This document shows, piece by piece, positions 6,595-14,003 of a DNA stretch of 16,305 nucleotides. Below the pieces are notes generated by a model that saw nothing but the letters and a program-made list of their open reading frames with translations, ran no database searches and was not told the origin of the DNA. Origin of the DNA: JBKPNX01 sp046732855 (GTDB lineage: Bacteria > Pseudomonadota > Alphaproteobacteria > Geminicoccales > Geminicoccaceae); the NCBI GenBank assembly GCA_046732855.1, contig JBKPNX010000234.1, positions 1-16,305 of the forward strand, written 5' to 3'. Each line of letters opens with the position of its first letter. Position 1 is the first letter of the stretch. A program made the position numbers and the translations under genes.

Positions 6595-8673
6595 TCAGCC
6601 GGCGTTGCCGATAGCGCTCGGAATCTCGAACACCTGCCCCGGATAGATCAGGTCGGGGTCGCGAATCTGCGCCTGATTCGCTTCGTAGATGTGGACGTAG
6701 CGCAGGCCCTCGCCGAACACGCGCCGCGCGATCCGCCACAACGAGTTGCCGGGCTGCACGATCACATAGTCGACCTCAACGTCGCCCGCGACCGGCGGAT
6801 GGCCGACGCGCGTGAACGGCGTCTCGAGGCGGGCATCCGGCTTGCCCGAGGCGCCCAGCTGATCGAGGCGCAGCGTGTAGTTGCCCGGGCTCAACGCGCG
6901 CTCCAGGACCTTATCCCACCGGCCGCTCGGCCCGACCACCGTGACCCCGGCCGGCTCGTTGTCGACATAGATGCGCAGCGCGGCTCCTGCCGCCCCCTCG
7001 CCGCTGAGGCGGATCCGCCCGGCATCATCATAGTCCACCATCACCAGCGCGAGCGCGCCCTCGCCGCTGATTCGCCCGGGCGCCTGGAGAATGCGTCCTT
7101 TGCCGGTCCCCTCGCGCGGCATGGCCACTGCGAACGCCTGGTCAGCAGGCGCCGCGGCAGCGACCTGCGGCAGAGCGTCGTCGGGGAGGCGCAGCGCGGG
7201 TTCCGGCGGCGGCGGGTCAGGGATCGCGACCACGAGCACCTCTGCGGACTCGACTGCCGCCCGGTCGTCGAGACGCGCGCTCAGCCGAAGTTCCTGCACG
7301 CCGCGGGCGAGCGGCTCCTCGGGCACCACTACCCATTCGCCGCGCTGGTCGGCACGCGCCCGATCGATCAGCCGATCGCCGCTCCTGATCTCGACTTCCG
7401 CGCCGGGCGTAGCCCGCCCGGCCATGACCGCCCGACCGCGCGGTTCGATCCGCACGATGTCGAAGGTCGGCGCGGCGCCCGGCTCGACGTCCGCGAGCGC
7501 GCCGCTGCGGCCCGCTGCGCGGGCTTCGCGGCTGTCCGGCAGCGCGGCGGCCTCGGCTTCTTTGGCCTTCGCCGGGGCTTTGGTCTCCGAGGGGGCTTTG
7601 GCCGTCGGCGGAACGTTGGTCTCCGGCGGGACCGGGGCGTCGGTGGCGCCGCCGAACAGGCTGGTCAGCGCGCGCCTGATGGACTCGGCGGCGCGGGCTG
7701 GCGCAGACCTGGGCGCGTCGGGCCGGTCGTGCTCCTGGGCGCGCACCGTCTGCTGCGACGACGGCTGGTCGGGCGCGGTCTGGACATTGCTGGGCGGGCC
7801 CGGCGCAGGCTCAGCCCTGGGCACGGCCGGGGCAGACTCAGCCCTCGGCGCCGGTTCGGCCCGGGCAATGGTCTGGTCGCCATCGGGCGGCGCGGCTGGC
7901 GCCTCCGGCCGGGGCCGTTCGGCTTCGCCTTTGGCAGGCGTGGCGACTGGCGGCTGCGGTGGGCCCGCGCCAGTCGAAGCGCTGGCCGCCGGCGGCTTCC
8001 GTGCGGCGCCTTCCGCATCGTTCTTCGCGCCCTCGGTCGTGCCTTCCTTCGCGCCCTTGGTGGCGCCGGACGGCTCTTTGGCTGCCGTCTGATGCTCGGC
8101 CGCGGATTCGCTGGCGCCGGCATCCGCCGGCGGAGGCGCCTGCACGACAGGGAGTGAAGCCGGCGCCGCCGTATCCCCGGCGGGGCTTTGCGGCGCGGCA
8201 GGCGAGGCGCGCGTTTCCACCTGCGTGTCGGGCTGGCTTGGCTGGCGCGCGGGGCGCTCGACCGGCATCGGCTCGCGGGACGCAGTCGCTGGCTCCCTGG
8301 GCGCAGGCGCCGCCTGCTCGCCCAGGGCCGGCTCGGGCGCGGTCGGCGCGACCGCGGGCGTGTCGACCCGAGGAGCGGGCGCTGTCATGGGCTGCCGCTG
8401 CTGCGGCTGGGTCGCAGGCTGGCTCTCGGGAGCTTCGGCGCTCCGATCGGCCTGGCTCGCCACGCGGTCTGGCGATGCAGTCGCGCCCGCCGTGCTGCGC
8501 TCGGGTCGGCTGGCGACGGCTGCCTGATCGGAGGCCGGCGGGCTGGTCGGCTTCGACGCGTCGGCGAGGTGGTCCCGGCGCCACTCGATAGCCGTCCAGC
8601 TGACGCCAAGCGCGAGCGCTAAGCCGAAGAAAACAACCGAAACATGGCGGCGGCTGATCATGGCCGTGAACAT
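6595..8673 (-). CDS. Membrane-anchored LysM protein with long Pro/Ala-rich spacer and Ig-like modules
   Basis: The protein is about 692 residues long from the ATG at 8673. An N-terminal membrane anchor (about 11-30, VSVVFFGLALALGVSW) is followed by about 350 residues dominated by Ala, Pro, Glu and Arg, with no fold visible. Two Ig-like beta modules follow; each has a PGA/GAA-type strand, then GEWVV or GRWDK, then a hydrophobic strand pair. A LysM domain closes the protein at about 636-685 (YVIVQPGNSLWRIARRVFGEG to LIYPGQVFEIP). LysM binds N-acetylglucosamine in peptidoglycan, so the protein probably spans the periplasm from inner membrane to wall. A GTG at 8682 would add three residues. I prefer the ATG because AAGG at 8685-8682 is then the ribosome binding site and fits the mapped promoter. 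Confidence 0.88.
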   Translation of the reverse strand: MFTAMISRRHVSVVFFGLALALGVSWTAIEWRRDHLADASKPTSPPASDQAAVASRPERSTAGATASPDRVASQADRSAEAPESQPATQPQQRQPMTAPAPRVDTPAVAPTAPEPALGEQAAPAPREPATASREPMPVERPARQPSQPDTQVETRASPAAPQSPAGDTAAPASLPVVQAPPPADAGASESAAEHQTAAKEPSGATKGAKEGTTEGAKNDAEGAARKPPAASASTGAGPPQPPVATPAKGEAERPRPEAPAAPPDGDQTIARAEPAPRAESAPAVPRAEPAPGPPSNVQTAPDQPSSQQTVRAQEHDRPDAPRSAPARAAESIRRALTSLFGGATDAPVPPETNVPPTAKAPSETKAPAKAKEAEAAALPDSREARAAGRSGALADVEPGAAPTFDIVRIEPRGRAVMAGRATPGAEVEIRSGDRLIDRARADQRGEWVVVPEEPLARGVQELRLSARLDDRAAVESAEVLVVAIPDPPPPEPALRLPDDALPQVAAAAPADQAFAVAMPREGTGKGRILQAPGRISGEGALALVMVDYDDAGRIRLSGEGAAGAALRIYVDNEPAGVTVVGPSGRWDKVLERALSPGNYTLRLDQLGASGKPDARLETPFTRVGHPPVAGDVEVDYVIVQPGNSLWRIARRVFGEGLRYVHIYEANQAQIRDPDLIYPGQVFEIPSAIGNAG
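7996..8067 (-). repeat. LEA-like repeat patch inside the LysM protein spacer
   Basis: This part of the spacer encodes a 24-residue stretch with the rhythm GATKGAKEGTTEGAK followed by NDAEGAARK. The alternation of Gly-Ala-Lys and acidic or Thr residues every 7-8 positions resembles the 11-mer repeats of group 3 LEA proteins. It differs from the surrounding Pro/Ala-rich sequence. The resemblance is by composition only. Confidence 0.4.
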
Positions 8674-8693
8674 TTGGTTCACCTTGGCCGCGC

Positions 8694-8722
8694 ACCATAG
8701 GCAGAATCGGGCCGGGATGCAA
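8694..8722 (-). promoter_or_regulatory. Sigma-70-type promoter of the LysM gene
   Basis: On the minus strand TTGCAT (8722-8717) and TATGGT (8699-8694) are separated by 17 bases. Transcription would start near 8687, giving a leader of about 14 bases that carries the AAGG ribosome binding site before the ATG at 8673. This agreement supports both the promoter and the start codon choice. Confidence 0.6.
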
Positions 8723-8890
8723 AGGCCATCACGGCCGGCCGGGCCGGCACGGACATACGCAGTAGTGCCGATCCGGCCAATTCAGTCTCGGATGCCACAG
8801 CGGCCGTGCGCCGCTGCGCGCGTCGACAGGCCGGCCTTGAAAGGCGGCAGTCGAGGCCGCAGAGTAGGCGCGACCAATGAGAGTCGATCG

Positions 8891-9472
8891 ATGCCCTCAA
8901 GCGTCTGCGTGTTTTGTGGCTCGCAGTATGGCGCCGACCCGGTCCATCGCCGGGTCGCGGCGCAGCTCGGCGAAACCCTGGGCGCAGCAGGCCTTCGCGT
9001 GATCTACGGCGGCGGTCACGTCGGCCTCATGGGGGCCGTGGCCGATTCGGCGATGGCCGCCGGCGGCGAAGTGATCGGCCTGATCCCCAGCCGGCTGCTG
9101 GAGCGGGAGGTGGGCCACCGCGCCATCACCGAGCTGATCACCACGCCCGACATGTTCGAGCGCAAGCGCCAGATGATCGACCGCGCGGACGCCTTCGTCG
9201 TACTGCCCGGCGGGCTAGGCACTCTGGACGAGCTGCTCGACGTGATGACGCTGCGCCAGCTCGGCTACCACGACAAGCCGATCATTGTGGTCAATCTGGC
9301 CGGGTATTGGGATCCCTTCAGCGCATTGGTCGACCAGATCGTGGCGCACAAGTTCGCGCTGCCCAGCGCCCGCACCCTGTACCGGATGGTCGACACGGTC
9401 GAGCAGGTGCTGCCAGCGCTCGGCGTCGCGCAGCCGGCGAGCGCCCCGCTGCGGGTCGTCGAGGGCGGCTGA
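8891..9472 (+). CDS. LOG-family protein (cytokinin riboside 5'-monophosphate phosphoribohydrolase type)
   Basis: This 193-residue protein carries the family signature PGGLGTLDE at 106-114, the upstream ERKRQM at 90-95 and the Rossmann-like opening SSVCVFCGS at 3-11 with VIYGGGHVGLMG at 37-48. The length is typical of short LOG/TIGR00730 proteins. Family members hydrolyse the N-glycosidic bond of nucleotide 5'-monophosphates; many are still labelled Rossmann-fold proteins, and some were once called lysine decarboxylases in error. I chose the ATG at 8891 because GAGAG at 8879-8883 lies seven bases upstream and homology begins there. The gene is divergent from the LysM gene and ends only two bases from the end of secB. 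Confidence 0.92.
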   Translation: MPSSVCVFCGSQYGADPVHRRVAAQLGETLGAAGLRVIYGGGHVGLMGAVADSAMAAGGEVIGLIPSRLLEREVGHRAITELITTPDMFERKRQMIDRADAFVVLPGGLGTLDELLDVMTLRQLGYHDKPIIVVNLAGYWDPFSALVDQIVAHKFALPSARTLYRMVDTVEQVLPALGVAQPASAPLRVVEGG

Positions 9473-9474
9473 GA

Positions 9475-10005
9475 TCAGGACGACGCGCCGTCGCCGGCTC
9501 GTGGGCTGGCCACGGGCTCGCCTGCGTCCTGACGCGACTCCTGGGCCTGTTGCTGGCGCCTGCGGTACAGACTGACGAAATCGATCGGGTCGATCAGCAG
9601 CGGCGGAAAGCCGCCGTCGCGGGTGGCGTCCGCGATCACGCGGCGGGCAAACGGGAAGAGCAGGCGGGGGCACTCGATCAGCAGCAGCGGCTGGAGGCTC
9701 TCCTGCGGCACGTAGAGCAGGCCGAATACGCCCCCATAGGTCAGCTCGACCACGAACGCGATCTGATCGCCGGCTTTGGCTTCGGCGTGCACCTGGAGCG
9801 AAACCTCGTAGCGCTCGGCCTCCATCTGCTGCGCGCGTACATCGACCCGGATCTGGATCTCGGGGCGGCCCTGGTTGGCCTGCAGGCTGAGCGGCGCGCG
9901 CGGGTTTTCGAACGACAGATCCCGGACGTACTGGCTCATGATGGTCATGCGCGGGCTCTGGTCGGCGGGCGCGCCGCCGGCCGGCGTCTCGGAAGTCTCG
10001 GCCAT
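9475..10005 (-). CDS. secB: Protein-export chaperone SecB
   Basis: This 176-residue protein has the SecB core at about 20-155: SQYVRDLSFENPRAP at 24-38, IQIRVDVRAQ, YEVSLQVHAEA, the strand FVVELTYGGVFGL, and LLLIECPRLLFPFARRVIADATRDGGFPPLLIDPIDF (in parts, about 107-143). It holds preproteins unfolded as a tetramer and hands them to SecA. The C-terminal tail is charged and about 20 residues longer than the Escherichia coli protein; alphaproteobacterial SecBs often have such tails. AGGAGG lies 10 bases before the ATG. The histidine phosphatase gene ends 42 bases upstream on the same strand, so co-transcription with fxsA is plausible. The 3' end meets the LOG gene tail to tail with a 2-bp gap. 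Confidence 0.95.
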   Translation of the reverse strand: MAETSETPAGGAPADQSPRMTIMSQYVRDLSFENPRAPLSLQANQGRPEIQIRVDVRAQQMEAERYEVSLQVHAEAKAGDQIAFVVELTYGGVFGLLYVPQESLQPLLLIECPRLLFPFARRVIADATRDGGFPPLLIDPIDFVSLYRRRQQQAQESRQDAGEPVASPRAGDGASS

Positions 10006-10047
10006 CTGTGCGCATCCTCCTGAAGCTTGGGGGTGAAAACCGCCGGC

Positions 10048-10563
10048 TCAGAGCAGCCGGATGTACTCGGCGTTGCTGAGCTCCCGGCCGGTCAACGCGC
10101 GGATCACCCCCCAATGGGTGATCACCGCGACCCGGCTGCGGTCCGCCAGGAGGTCGGCCATGGCGCGAAACGCGGCGCAGCGTTCGCCGAGATTCGCCTC
10201 GCTTTCCGCCGGGACGCCCCACCAGAGTTCCTCGAGGTGGGCAAAATCGAGATCCGGCCAGAGCGCCGCCAGCTGCCTCGGCGAGGTGCCCTCGTCGCAG
10301 GAGAACACGCAGCGTTCGCGGATCAGCGGCTCCACCGTCACCGCCACGCCGAGCGCCTGGCCGACGATGGTCGCGGTCTGCAGGGCGCGCCGGTAGGGGC
10401 TCGTCACCAGCCGTCTCACGCCAGCCTCGGCCAGCCGTTCGGCCAGCAGCGCAGCCTGACGGCGGCCGGTCGCGGTCAGCGGCGGGTCGGGGATTCCGGG
10501 GTCGATCCGGGTGCGCGAGAACAGCCGGTTCCACTCCGACTCGGCGTGACGCGCCAGGATCAT
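10048..10563 (-). CDS. Histidine phosphatase family protein (phosphoglycerate mutase-like)
   Basis: This 171-residue protein opens with LARHAESEWN, in which R5-H6 form the phospho-accepting RH motif (RHA instead of the common RHG, an accepted variant). The other catalytic parts are SPYRRALQTA with its Arg at 58-59, the acid E83 in RERCVF, and H150 in ITHWGVIRAL. All four elements of the family's active site are visible. It should be a cytoplasmic phosphatase or mutase-like enzyme; the substrate is unknown. Its ATG overlaps the fxsA stop as ATGA (10560-10563), so the two genes are coupled. The link to secB downstream is looser (42 bases). Confidence 0.88.
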   Translation of the reverse strand: MILARHAESEWNRLFSRTRIDPGIPDPPLTATGRRQAALLAERLAEAGVRRLVTSPYRRALQTATIVGQALGVAVTVEPLIRERCVFSCDEGTSPRQLAALWPDLDFAHLEELWWGVPAESEANLGERCAAFRAMADLLADRSRVAVITHWGVIRALTGRELSNAEYIRLL

Positions 10564-11099
10564 GGCCGGCGGCCCCAGTCGCCCCGGGGTGGCGGCATGT
10601 CGGCTTGGGCGTCGTGCCAGTCCTCGAGCCGCTCGTATTCGGCGTCGATGATCGGACCCGGCGCGCGACGCGCATTACCGCGGCGGCGGCTGGCCGCGCC
10701 GATCACGCGCGCATCGATGTGCTGGCGCAGGTACTGGTAGAGCATGCGCCGGACCGCGGGGACCAGCAGCAGCGCGCCGATCGCATCGGTGAAGAAGCCC
10801 GGCGTAAGCAGGAGCACGCCGGCGATCGCCAGGCACAGGCCTTCGAACGCCCGCAGCACGGGCAGCGATCCTGCCGCCAGCTCCCGCTGGGCGCGCATCA
10901 TCACGCCGATGCCCTGCAGGCGGATGATCCAGGCGCCGACCACCGCGCTCAGCACGATCAGGGCCAGCGTCGGGCCGAGGCCGATCCAGCCACCGACCTT
11001 GATGAACAGCGCGATCTCGAGCAGCGGCAGGCCGATCAGCGCGGCCAGCAGAATCAGGCCGAGCCGGGGTCCGGCCGCGGTTTGTTTTTGCGTGCGCAT
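10560..11099 (-). CDS. fxsA: FxsA family inner-membrane protein
   Basis: The 179-residue sequence matches FxsA: hydrophobic segments at about 11-33 (LGLILLAALIGLPLLEIALFIKV), 38-62 (GWIGLGPTLALIVLSAVVGAWIIR) and 87-115 around LAIAGVLLLTPGFFTDAIGALLLVP, whose LTPGFFTDAIG is the family signature. A charged cytoplasmic tail follows. In Escherichia coli, overproduced FxsA relieves phage T7 exclusion by F plasmid PifA; its ordinary role is not established. The gene lies head to head with timA, the usual alphaproteobacterial arrangement. The ATG has no clear ribosome binding site, and TATAAT on the minus strand ends one base before it, so the real start of transcription or translation is uncertain. 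Confidence 0.92.
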   Translation of the reverse strand: MRTQKQTAAGPRLGLILLAALIGLPLLEIALFIKVGGWIGLGPTLALIVLSAVVGAWIIRLQGIGVMMRAQRELAAGSLPVLRAFEGLCLAIAGVLLLTPGFFTDAIGALLLVPAVRRMLYQYLRQHIDARVIGAASRRRGNARRAPGPIIDAEYERLEDWHDAQADMPPPRGDWGRRP

Positions 11100-11110
11100 G
11101 ATTATATGAT
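11082..11110 (+). promoter_or_regulatory. Candidate promoter for timA-mltA in the fxsA/timA gap
   Basis: On the plus strand TTGTTT (11082-11087) and TATGAT (11105-11110) are spaced by 17 bases, within an A/T-rich island that stands out from the GC-rich surroundings. Transcription would begin near 11117, leaving a leader of about 88 bases before timA. The same island holds TATAAT on the minus strand (11106-11101), so divergent transcription toward fxsA may use it too. The -35 overlaps the first codons of fxsA. Confidence 0.4.
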
Positions 11111-11204
11111 TGTTTAGGGTGCTCTCTTAGCTTGCGCCGGCTGTGTCGGGGGGCAAGATCCCGGAATTCGCCCGCTGGCGCAACCCGGGCGTCATGGGGC
11201 CGCA

Positions 11205-11888
11205 ATGTCTGAGGGCTTCGCGTACATCGACATCCTGTTCTTCGCCATGGTCGCGGCCTTCATTGCTCTGCGGCTGCGCAGCGTGCTCGGGCGGCGCACC
11301 GGCCAGGAGCGCCGCCGCACCGGAGGCTTTGGCCCCGCCCGCGCCAATGGCGCCGCGGACAACGTGGTGACTCTGCCGGAACGGTCAAGCTCGCCCATCG
11401 AGGTGGAACCGGCGATCGCCGATCCGGCCGACAAGGGCGTCAAAGCTGGCCTCGCCCAGATCCGCCTCGCCGATCAGCGGTTCGATCTACAGAAGTTCCT
11501 CGGCGGCGCACGCGCCGCTTTCGAGATGATCGTCGATGCTTACGCCGCAGGTGACAAGGAGACGCTCCGGCCGCTCCTGGCCGATGACGTGTTCGCCGGC
11601 TTCGAGCGCGCGATCGACCAGCGCAAGGCGGCAGGTCACAAGTTCGAGACCCAGTTGACCGCGGTTCCGACGGTCGAGGTGATCGCTGCCGAGATGCGCG
11701 GCAGGGACGCGCGCATCACCGTGCGGTTCAAGAGCGAGCAGATCAACCTGCTGCGGGATGCTCAGGGCAAGGTGCTCGAGGGCGACCCCCAGACCGCCGA
11801 AGAAGTCGTCGACCTCTGGTCGTTCGAGCGCGATACCACCAGCCAGGACCCCAACTGGACCTTGGTCGAGACCCGCACCCCCACTTGA
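11205..11888 (+). CDS. timA: Tim44-like inner-membrane protein TimA
   Basis: This 227-residue protein has an N-terminal membrane helix (about 7-24, YIDILFFAMVAAFIALRL), a basic and disordered linker to about 85, and a Tim44-like domain at about 90-225 with FLGGARAAFEMIVDAYAAGDKETLRPLLADDVF (in parts) and the closing VVDLWSFERD. The domain is the bacterial relative of the mitochondrial import motor subunit Tim44. In alphaproteobacteria TimA is thought to act at the membrane, but its partners are poorly defined. It stands divergent to fxsA and its stop TGA overlaps the mltA ATG by one base, so timA and mltA are one operon. Confidence 0.93.
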   Translation: MSEGFAYIDILFFAMVAAFIALRLRSVLGRRTGQERRRTGGFGPARANGAADNVVTLPERSSSPIEVEPAIADPADKGVKAGLAQIRLADQRFDLQKFLGGARAAFEMIVDAYAAGDKETLRPLLADDVFAGFERAIDQRKAAGHKFETQLTAVPTVEVIAAEMRGRDARITVRFKSEQINLLRDAQGKVLEGDPQTAEEVVDLWSFERDTTSQDPNWTLVETRTPT

Positions 11889-13096
11889 TGCGTCAGCTGG
11901 CTCGGTTTCTGGCCGGGCGCCGCGCTTGGCCGCTCCTCCTATGCATCGGGCTGCTGGCGTGCGCGGGCGGACCCGAGCGGGCCCCATCGGCGCCCCGACT
12001 GGAGTTGCGGCCGACCTCGTTCGAAGAATTGTCCGGCTGGGTTGTCGACGACCCGCGCGAGGCGCTCGCGGCGTTCCGCCGCTCCTGCGTCAAGCTGGCC
12101 GAGCGGCAGGCGGCGACCGCGCTGGCCGACGAATCCCTGTTCGGCCGGGCCGGCGACTGGCAGTCGGTGTGCGCCGATGCCGCCTTTGCCGGAGCCTCGG
12201 CGGATCAGGCGCGCGCCTTCGTCGAGGATCGCTTCACTCCCTATCTCGTGGCCGACGGCACGAGCCCCGAGGGTCTGTTCACCGGTTACTACGAGCCGCT
12301 GCTCAACGGCTCCCGTCGTTTCGGCGGCCGATATACCGTGCCGCTCTATCGTCCGCCGGCGGATCTGCTGCGCATCGACCTCGGCCGCTTCAATCCGGAA
12401 CTGGCCGGGTACGCGATCTACGGCCGCATCGCGGAGCGCGAGTTCGTGCCCTACTACTCGCGCCGCGACATCGACTCCGGCGCCCTGGCGGGGCGGGGTC
12501 TGGAGCTGCTTTGGGTCGACGATCCGGTCGACAAGTTCTTCCTGCAGGTTCAGGGTTCCGGCCAGGTGCGGCTCGACGACGGCTCGCTGATCAGGGTCGG
12601 CTACGCCGGTCAGAACGGCCAGCCCTACCGCGCGATCGGGCGCGACCTGATCGAGATGGGCGCGCTCACGCGGGAGCAGGTGACCATGCCGGCGATCCGC
12701 GCCTGGCTGGAGGCGCATCCCGAGCAGGCGCCTCAGCTCATGGAGCGCAACCGCTCCTACATCTTCTTCGAGGAACGGCCGGAACTCGCGCCCGACGAAG
12801 GGCCGATCGGCGCGCAGGGCGTGTCGCTCACCGCCGGGCGCTCGCTCGCGGTCGATCCGCGCTACATCCCGTTCGGCGTGCCGGTCTGGCTGGACACCAC
12901 GGCGCCGTGGCCGGAGGGCGAGGGTCCGCTGCGCCGGCTCATGGTGGCCCAGGATGCCGGCGGCGCGATCAAGGGCGTGGTGCGCGGCGACGTGTTCTGG
13001 GGGGCGGGCGAGCGCGCCGCAGCGATCGCCGGTCGCATGAAGAGCCCGGGGCGCTATGCCGTCCTGGTGCCGAAGACCCTGATTCCGGTCAGCTGA
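11888..13096 (+). CDS. mltA: Membrane-bound lytic murein transglycosylase A, lipoprotein
   Basis: This 402-residue protein starts with a lipoprotein signal: basic n-region, PLLLCIGLL, and a lipobox LLAC with C25 as the lipidated residue. The MltA domain begins around FTGYYEP (131-137), continues through FFLQVQGSGQVRLDDGS (217-233) and GYAGQNGQPY, and closes with the 3D domain: AVDPRYIPFG, VAQDAGGAIKG (D356) and RGDVFWG (D368). The family's catalytic Asp lies in this last block. MltA cuts glycan strands of peptidoglycan with formation of 1,6-anhydromuramic acid. I chose the ATG at 11888, which overlaps the timA stop; a TTG codon just before it would add one residue. All key motifs are intact. 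Confidence 0.94.
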   Translation: MRQLARFLAGRRAWPLLLCIGLLACAGGPERAPSAPRLELRPTSFEELSGWVVDDPREALAAFRRSCVKLAERQAATALADESLFGRAGDWQSVCADAAFAGASADQARAFVEDRFTPYLVADGTSPEGLFTGYYEPLLNGSRRFGGRYTVPLYRPPADLLRIDLGRFNPELAGYAIYGRIAEREFVPYYSRRDIDSGALAGRGLELLWVDDPVDKFFLQVQGSGQVRLDDGSLIRVGYAGQNGQPYRAIGRDLIEMGALTREQVTMPAIRAWLEAHPEQAPQLMERNRSYIFFEERPELAPDEGPIGAQGVSLTAGRSLAVDPRYIPFGVPVWLDTTAPWPEGEGPLRRLMVAQDAGGAIKGVVRGDVFWGAGERAAAIAGRMKSPGRYAVLVPKTLIPVS

Positions 13097-13122
13097 AGCT
13101 GCCCTCGACCGCTCTGCGTGAT

Positions 13123-13152
13123 TTGCGCCGGCCCGGAACCATCGGCTAAGGT
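13123..13152 (+). promoter_or_regulatory. Candidate promoter of the lut operon
   Basis: TTGCGC (13123-13128) and TAAGGT (13147-13152) are spaced by 18 bases, just downstream of mltA. Transcription would start about 44 bases before the lutA ATG. The -35 matches the one seen at the toxin-antitoxin promoter in this window. It would let lutABC, and probably smr, be expressed apart from timA-mltA. No operator dyad was noticed. Confidence 0.45.
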
Positions 13153-13202
13153 CCGGCGCTCACCCTCCGACCTCCATTCCAGGCGGTTCCTGCACGAGCT
13201 TC

Positions 13203-13997
13203 ATGACTCCCGCGCGAGCCCAAAATACCGCCAACCGTGAGCCGCCGCGGATCGCGCTGTTCGTGACCTGCCTCGTGGATCTGTTCCGGCCGTCGATCGG
13301 CTTCGCGGCGGTGCAGCTGCTCGAGGACGCCGGCTGCACGGTCGCCGTGCCGCGCGCGCAGACCTGCTGCGGCCAGCCGGCGTACAACCAGGGCGACCGC
13401 GCCGACGCCACCGACCTGGCGCGCCGGACCATCGACGCGCTCCACGGCTACGACTACGTGGTGGTGCCGTCCGGCTCGTGTGCGGGCATGCTCAGGCAGC
13501 ACTACCCGGAGCTGTTTGCTGCGGGCTCGGCTGAGGGCGAGCGTGCGCGCGAGCTCGCCGGCCGCACCTACGAGCTGGTGAGCTTCCTCACCGACGTGCT
13601 GGGCGTGACCAGCGTGGACGCCGAATGTCCGGCGCGGGTCACCTACCACGATGCCTGCTCCGGGCTGCGCGAGCTCGGCATCAAGCAGCAGCCCCGCCGC
13701 CTGCTGCAAAGCGTCCGCGGCCTCGAGCTGATCGAGCTGCCCGGCGCCGAGGTGTGCTGCGGCTTCGGCGGTACCTTCTGCGTCAAGTATCCGGAGATCT
13801 CGACCCGGATGGTCGACGACAAGGCGGTCGAGATCGCGGCGACCGGCGCCGAGCTGGTGCTCGCGGGCGACCTCGGTTGCCTGATGAACATCGCCGGGCG
13901 GCTGTCGCGGCGCGGCGCAGAGGTCGAGGTCCGCCATGTGGCCGAAGTCCTGGCCGGCACCGCCCGGCAGCCGCCGATCGGCCGCACCCGAGCCTAG
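13203..13997 (+). CDS. lutA: L-lactate utilisation protein LutA/LldE, CCG-domain subunit
   Basis: This 264-residue protein has two cysteine-rich CCG domains. The first set is C23, C55-C56-G and C93; the second is C152, C185-C186-G and C226, with the typical contexts FVTCLVDLFRP, TCCGQPAYNQG, PSGSCAGM, HDACSGLRELG and CCGFGGTFCVKYPEIS. CCG domains bind iron-sulfur clusters in LutA, GlpC and heterodisulfide reductase subunits. With LutB and LutC it forms the complex that oxidises L-lactate to pyruvate in Bacillus and, as LldEFG, in Shewanella. lutB follows after six bases. The N-terminus is some 15 residues longer than the conserved start, which is ordinary. The ribosome binding site is weak (GAG before the ATG). 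Confidence 0.94.
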   Translation: MTPARAQNTANREPPRIALFVTCLVDLFRPSIGFAAVQLLEDAGCTVAVPRAQTCCGQPAYNQGDRADATDLARRTIDALHGYDYVVVPSGSCAGMLRQHYPELFAAGSAEGERARELAGRTYELVSFLTDVLGVTSVDAECPARVTYHDACSGLRELGIKQQPRRLLQSVRGLELIELPGAEVCCGFGGTFCVKYPEISTRMVDDKAVEIAATGAELVLAGDLGCLMNIAGRLSRRGAEVEVRHVAEVLAGTARQPPIGRTRA

Positions 13998-14003
13998 CGG
14001 GCG

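Noticed and set aside
6421..8157. 578-codon plus-strand frame opposite the LysM gene
   Set aside because: Antisense of the LysM protein. The Gly/Arg-rich product simply mirrors the Pro/Ala-rich coding strand.
8837..8866. Promoter for the LOG gene (TTGAAA followed by a poor -10)
   Set aside because: TTGAAA at 8837-8842 is a fair -35, but at 16-18 bases downstream there is only CAGAGT/AGAGTA, which is not convincing.
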